Source: Cryptomeria japonica (Eukaryota; Streptophyta; Pinopsida; Cupressales; Cupressaceae). Taken from it: a stretch of 64,000 bases of DNA. A program made the position numbers and the translations under genes. This document shows, piece by piece, positions 58,526 through 64,000 of this stretch. The notes beneath the pieces were generated by a model that had not been told where the DNA came from, made no database searches, and saw only the letters and a list, made by a program, of their open reading frames with translations. Location of the stretch: contig NC_081406.1 in the NCBI RefSeq assembly GCF_030272615.1, positions 211,952,997 through 212,016,996 on the forward strand. Reading direction: 5' to 3'. The stretch's first letter is position 1. Every line of letters starts with the position of its first letter.

Positions 58526-60400
58526 CTAGATGTACTTGAATATATCCGAAAAAGAACCCTTCAAAAATCCTAAGTATCCCAACCAGTTTTCAAAGTGCCC
58601 AATACAAATACAAAACCCATTAAGAATGTATGCATGTAGTTCTTCTTTTGTTAGATCTACCAATGTGGGTTTATTCATCAATTCTACACTTTCCCGCTTA
58701 TGAAGTAACAAAGTGTTCAACTAGGGACTTACCAATCCTCTCAATTCCCCAGCTTGCTAGATTAATCTGTCCATATCTTTCTCCAGGGCTGATATCTAAG
58801 ATTTTGTAACCAAAATTTGACCATCAATGGTGCTGCTCAATGACTAAGTACCATCAAGATTGTTAGCCATGTGTTCCAACCGGGCATTTGCCACTTTTTT
58901 TTTCACCTCCAAGTTAGTTGTAAGTTTGTCAGTGTTATTACAATACCTATATATAAAACTACACTCATTAAGAGTCTCATCAATCTTTGAAAGTTTCTCT
59001 GTCATCTTCACCTTGTTTGATATGATCATGTTGTCACAGGTGACCTTCCTAGCTAGATTGTATCTCTCTATCAACTATTGGTTTGATATCTGTTGAAGAG
59101 TTTGAAACTATTTTGCAATATGTTCAATCAAACTCTTAAGCTTACCAGAGGGGCTAGTTACCAGACTAGTGCATCCTGGAAGTAGTTGTTGCAAAATTGG
59201 AATGGCCTGCTCAATAACTTTCTTGTCTTCAAATCCTTCCTTCCTCAACTTCTGAGCTGTAACAAACATTAATTCAAAACCATTCAGCTACTCAATGTTC
59301 TTATGTCCAAAATCAACTTGACCGGATGAGCCAAGTGCCAATAATGAATGACTAGACTCTCCAACCTGCTGACTAGCACCAGTGGCTTCGCCACTTGGTG
59401 GAGTAACCATCTCAACCTTAGCCTCTTCAGTATGTATATTTGTTTCCAAAGGCTCAACATACTCAACCTGTTTATTATATGTATCCACATCAATAATCTC
59501 TACATCTGGAATGTTTTGTTCTGGTGTATCCTATTTGTCATGCACAACTTCAAAGTTATCTATTGGTTTCTCTACATTATGTATAGGTGATACTGTCAGG
59601 GGAATATTCTTTGTTATTTTTGGTTCCAAAACTAGTGAGTCCATAGCCAATTTACCTTTTCCCTTTCCATCAACAAATATGTCTTCACTACTAGACTTAG
59701 GCCGAAATACTGATGTAGTAAAGAAATTTAGTTTATCTACAAATAATTTTACCCATGCTTCATGGGTTTCTTTAACTATTTCATTTACCCTACCTACCAT
59801 GAGACTCACATGATAATGTCTGCTCTGAAAAATTGTTCTATTAGCATATTCAAGACACTTCTATAACTCCTCATCAGTTATAGCACCACAAGCAGTTATT
59901 AACTCCTACAACTTTATATTTTTATCTATTTGAACTGCAGATAATATCCTAGCATCTAGCTTATTGTACAAATATCATGGTATTTGATTTTCAATCTCAA
60001 GTAATACCTTCTTATATATATCTAAATACAACAAAACTGCTTCCTCAATCTCTATTTGTTCCTTATCATCCATATGCTCATAATAATGCGGGATATTGCT
60101 CAAAATTCCATCTTTAGTTAATTGATATATCAATTCAGCAATTGGGAGAGGAGGAATGACCTTAATTCTCTTACCAGATTGAAGATCTACATCTATGCCT
60201 GATTTCTTCTTCTTGTCAAGAGTAGAAGTAGATTCTTTAATCAGTTTCCTCTTCTCTATTGGTTTCCTCTGCTTCAAAATTTTCTTTGGGGCTACTAGAG
60301 GAGTGACCTTCACTTTCTGTACCTTTCCTTCCAAAGGCTTCTTCCTCTATATCCTGATGTATGTATCGGTATCAGAACTAGATTCAACAAGGGCAATATA
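58526..60400 (-). pseudogene. Long unknown frame of element 6, C-terminal part
   Basis: One minus-strand frame from about 60400 to 58526 with several in-frame stops and no frameshift seen. It starts with Lys-rich segments (KKILKQRKPIEKRKLIKE), has IPPLPIAELIYQLTKDG, a Pro/Glu-rich middle, and ends in coiled-coil-like sequence (KLSKIDETLNECS, LEVKKKVANARLEHMA). There is no recognised domain. Its layout mirrors the C-terminal half of the unknown protein at 49119-52210. Confidence 0.45.
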
Positions 60401-61152
60401 AGTTTCTTTTTTCTTCCTCTTCAGTATACCCTTGTCAGTTGTTGCTATTGTTGCCAGAGATGACCCTTCTGCGAGTCCAATGATCTAATTGATTTCAGTG
60501 GACATCTTCTCCACATATTCCCTAACCTTCTTGATTTTTCCTTCCCTCTTCTTCTGACTGAAACCTATCTGAACTTTAGATTCCTTTTACTTTATTGTCC
60601 CAAAGGTTTTCTCAGATTCATCAACCGAGGCATCAATAAGAGTCTTGGCATATAGGTCCAAGATCTCAATATCAACCTCATAACCCATCTCAGTGATCCA
60701 GATTTTCTATGGTTGCACTGCCTCCATCAATTTTTCATCCTTCAAGTATCCATAAAGCATATTTTTGTAGAGTACTTGTCAACAATATGTTTAGGAACTC
60801 TCTCTCTTTTCTTCATTACCTTCTGAAATGATTTGAAATAACCCCATAGAATGGAGTCTCTCTCCTTGTCCTTTCCTAAACCTCTTATAGTATCCTAATT
60901 TATTTTCTCTCCTACTAGCATATCAAATGCCTATTGAGTTTTACAAGATCTCAGTAACTCATTCAAAAATAAAAGCATCAAGCAAACAAAAAGATTTCCA
61001 TACCAGAAAATACCTTTCTTCTTACCCTTAATCTTCACTAGGTTCAAAATAAGATTTTCACACATCCATTGACATAGATCATACCTATCATTTTATTTGA
61101 TCATCTGATGAGCATAGTAAATGCATGAACTAGAAATAGAGTTCCATCAGTT

Positions 61153-61758
61153 TTATTGGGTTACCTTGTAACTGATGATCATGCTTGCAAATTGAACAAC
61201 TTTGTCTTTGATAGTGCTTATCCTCATCGACCGGTTGTGAAAAGTTGCACCAGTTAACTTCTCAACCTCATTGTTAGGTATTTTCTTCCTTTTGGGAGTC
61301 TGACTAGTTTTGGGCAAACCAATGATTACATGAATAGCCTCCTTGGTGATTTTGTAAGGTTGGTCTAACCATATGAATTCCTTGTGAACACGGCTCAACA
61401 CATACCAGATCATTTCATCTTCAAATTCTGACATCTCCAAAATGCTTGTGAAACCCTGATCATTTAGAATTTGAAATTCTAGTTTCATCGATCCTCTCCT
61501 ATCTAACAGATTTGTCATGTACATTTTTTTAATCTCAGTTGAACCCAAATCCTCTAGAGTGTAGTGGATATATATACGAACATCCTCAACACACAAAACT
61601 ATATCTGGAACCCTAGAAAATGCATCAACTGAATCATCAACCTTCGCAGTCTGGGGGCATTGTGTGGAAATCAAGCATGGGTGATCCTTAATGTCAACAA
61701 AAATAGGGATAGCCACACCTACTAGAGTGGAAGGAGATCCAGAAGCCATTGCAAACAA
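61153..61758 (-). pseudogene. Unknown frame of element 6 with IGLP motif
   Basis: A 201-codon minus-strand frame starting MFAMASGSPSTLVG and ending YKVTQ at a donor-like GTAACCC. It includes FEDEMIWYVLSRVHKEF, YKITKEAIHVIIGLPKTSQ and a basic KRKKIPNNE. IGLPKTS is comparable to IGIPHKE in the protein at 51450-52019, and the region after it is also alike in spacing. I do not recognise the family. It probably continues through decayed coding sequence at 61.1-60.4 kb (GYFKSFQKVMKKRERVP near 60830) into the frame ending at 58526. Confidence 0.45.
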
Positions 61759-62313
61759 ATGATAGTCCGAAAACTTATAAAATACCTCACAACCTTTGCC
61801 AGTGAAAGTTCTTGAAAATCCACACCAAATACACTGGAATTAGCTTGAAAATACTTTTGATACCTTGAATCACCTTAAACTCACTTTGCTTTGTTCTGAA
61901 TGTTGTGTGATCAGAAATGAACCAACATTTCTCTTTTATTCTGCAAAAACCCTGATTTCTCATTGATATAAATGCATGTCGGTCTATCATACCAGATTCA
62001 AAATCCATGACCTCAATGCTAGAAAACCTTCAAACTGACTTCTCAAAGATCTAAAACAAGCTTTCAGACTTCTACTAGGGGTAATGCAAGATTTATCATT
62101 AATTTGCCTCCCCCTAAGGTTAATTCCTTAGTTACCGAATGAGTTTACTACTGGTGCAGGAACATTCTTCTCTGTCGGTTGAGTAATTAGGTTGATTGTT
62201 TCTGTCGATTGATCTTCATATTTTCTAACCCATTTTCTTTCATGCTACTTCCAGATATCTTCAACTTTTTGTTTTCCTTTTTCATCATTTCCTACCGGAT
62301 TGTTCTTTCTTTT

Positions 62314-63270
62314 GCAAAATTTAGCAATGTGTCCTATTTTGTTGCATGCATAACAAGTGACATTTATTTTCTAAATTGTCTGACTATATCTTTGATCATT
62401 CCTTGACATGCATTGATTAGCAATATGTCCAAACTTTCTACATGCATGACATCTCATATTATCTCTAATATCTTCTATATTATGACCATACTTCTTACAA
62501 TTAGAACACTGTCAAAGAACTGTATTATTATCCTGATTTGCTCTATTTCTACAATTTCTTGCCATATGACTAAATTTATTGCAAACAAAAAATCTACCAT
62601 TGAATTTATGTACATTGGATTGCCTTACCGGTAGTTTTTGGTTGATAGGTGGATTCTCATTTTGACCGGTTGTTTCAACTCCATTTGTAGTACCAAAGCT
62701 TTCTACTTGCTCAAATCCAAGACCTCTAGTGTCTCCCTTGTGCCTTTGATCCTTTAATAGCTCATCAAGTTTTGAAAAACTGTCCTTGAACTTTTCTTTG
62801 TATTCATTTGCAGTATCCAGATCTCCTCTTAGGACTGTTATCAATCTTTTCAACTCCTGCTCATTTTTCTAGGATTGCACCAGTTCAGTTCTCAACATAT
62901 CATTCTCATGTGCCAGCCTAATGCATTCCTCAGATCTATCTTTCAAAGATCTGCCAATATTTTATTCATTCTTTTTTTGATCTTCAATCTCCTTGGACAT
63001 CCTCATAGTTAGGGCTTGCATTTCATTCTTCATGACATTGTTCTCTAAGGGAATTCTTCTATTCATCATCCTATTTTTGTAAAAGTTCATTCCTTCTAGC
63101 TTGAGTAGATGATAGCCTCTCCTACAGGATAAGAATGAATTCCTTTGTAGAGTTAAACTCATCTTGTAATTTCAAAAGTTTCATCCTTTTAGTATCATAG
63201 TCTTTAAGATTCACTTCAAGTTGTTTCTCCATACTCATCTCCATGGATTCCGGATTCATTATCTTCCTTA
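62314..63270 (-). pseudogene. Gag-like protein of element 6 with tandem zinc knuckles
   Basis: On the minus strand an ATG near 63268 (MNPESMEMSMEKQLEV) lies about 25 bases inside the primer site and opens a coiled-coil-like region, with a frameshift near 63150 and stops. Then come four zinc-knuckle-type modules: FVCNKFSHMARNC (62552-62594, first Cys lost), CSNCKKYGHNIEDI (62468-62511, last Cys lost), CHACRKFGHIANQC (62410-62451, intact) and CYACNKIGHIAKFC (62314-62355, intact). Such knuckles bind RNA in gag proteins. The Copia gag core is not visible between coil and knuckles. Confidence 0.6.
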
Positions 63271-63292
63271 AGCTATTAGACTTACTCCAAGG

Positions 63293-63310
63293 CACCAGGC
63301 TCTGATACCA
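63293..63310 (-). promoter_or_regulatory. Primer binding site, initiator-Met-tRNA-like
   Basis: Minus-strand TGGTATCAGAGCCTGGTG begins two bases inside the 5' LTR. TGGTATCAGAGC is the usual complement of plant initiator-Met tRNA in Copia elements. Confidence 0.88.
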
Positions 63311-63312
63311 AT

Positions 63313-64000
63313 TGTTGGAATCCAAGAACATTGAGAGTGGGGGGAGTGAATCAGTGTTCTACCGATAAGATAAATTTTAACCTTATTAACAAAGTTTTTT
63401 TAGTAGCCGATAACCATAAAAGAATATAACAGTGAGTGGAAATAATGCCACCACATGAACATACACTATAACACAAAGATTTATACATGGAAAACCTCAA
63501 AGATAAAAAACCACAGTGGGATTGGTGACCCACAATATCTATCCATTGGCAAAATGAATAAATATTACAATAGGGGCTTTCATATGCAGGAAGGCCAACA
63601 ACATAGAGTTGCATTGCTCATCACAAAAGGAGCCTCACTAACTACAAACACCAAATACTAGTTTATAAACAAAATTTTGAACTCAAATAATGAATCTTCT
63701 ATGTTGGATGAGTTCTTGTTCAAGCACTGACCGTATCGGTAACTTTCTCTACATCCCAAACCTCTAAACCAATAACCAAGACTGATTACAATATGTTATA
63801 TTCACATACAATCAATCAATATTACTCACACAATATTACATCACTATATTCCTTCTATCTCATATCATATATATATCCAAAATATCCTAATAGGACTAAC
63901 TTAAATACCCTTCCCAAAAATAAACATAAATGACTTATGTCGGCTTACAATGATATTACAATTTATTTACATGTTGGCCTAGACAAAATAAAATACATTA
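63313..64000 (-). repeat. Element 6 right LTR (5' LTR), partial
   Basis: Starts TGTTGGAATCCAAGAAC and matches 57379 onward with moderate divergence; runs off the window end. Confidence 0.85.

Larger units (their letters stand above)
57379..64000 (-). mobile_element. Element 6: Copia-like LTR element, no visible pol
   Basis: A minus-strand element with its 3' LTR at 57379-58297 and the start of its 5' LTR at 63313, running off the window. A primer site matching initiator-Met tRNA lies just inside the 5' LTR and a purine tract GTCAAAGGGGGAGATTG adjoins the 3' LTR. Inside are a gag-like frame with zinc knuckles (63.3-62.3 kb), a frame with an IGLP motif (61.76-61.15 kb) and a long coiled-coil-rich frame (60.4-58.5 kb). 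I see no protease, integrase or RT, so it looks non-autonomous. All frames carry stops. Confidence 0.8.

Overview
This is a gene-poor window of nuclear DNA from a plant, almost wholly made of nested and decayed transposable elements. The plant call rests on a Ty3/gypsy Tat-type pol with a second RNase H, a CACTA transposase with DUF4218 and DUF4216-like parts, long LTRs with plant-style primer sites, and Copia LTRs carrying a conserved 'CCACGGTGGG' block. The element sizes and several long unknown retroelement proteins would suit a very large genome such as a conifer, but that is a guess. I see no intact conventional host gene, no rRNA or tRNA gene and no CRISPR array.

Left 43 kb: one minus-strand DNA transposon of the CACTA (En/Spm) type was broken apart by three Tat-type LTR retrotransposons, each with a visible 5-bp target duplication: element 1 (589-9010, minus, GCACC), element 2 (10770-26032, plus, GTATC) and element 3 (26586-39273, minus, ATCAT). 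Taking them out rejoins about 7 kb of older DNA: the TNP2 transposase (43423 to 39274, then 26580 to 26455), about 1 kb of spacer, then a multi-exon reading frame with a SET-domain-like part (10146 to 9011, then 588 to 552). Element 2 carries gag, protease, a G-patch-like segment, RT, two RNase H domains and integrase, with seven in-frame stops. Elements 1 and 3 keep only gag or protease pieces and have no polymerase, so they look non-autonomous. Element 3 holds a solo Copia-like LTR (31347-32384), and its right LTR holds a solo LTR of the element 1 family (37421-39081).

Right 20 kb: a truncated Copia-like 3' end (about 43774-44857), a strand-skewed stretch without genes, decayed Ty3/gypsy integrase and gag pieces (46.7-48.5 kb), a reading frame of about 1,000 codons broken only by in-frame stops (52.2-49.1 kb, minus), an array of TTGAACC hairpins (52.7-53.1 kb), another decayed gag (53.2-53.7 kb), unassigned DNA with two hairpins, and a minus-strand Copia-like element (57379 to beyond the end) with an initiator-Met primer site, four tandem zinc-knuckle modules and a second long unknown protein, but no recognisable pol.

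Nothing here looks able to move on its own now. Element 2 is the only one with RT and integrase active-site residues in place, and its family could have mobilised elements 1 and 3, with which it shares protease or zinc-finger homology, a similar purine tract and, for element 1, the same tRNA-Trp-like primer site.
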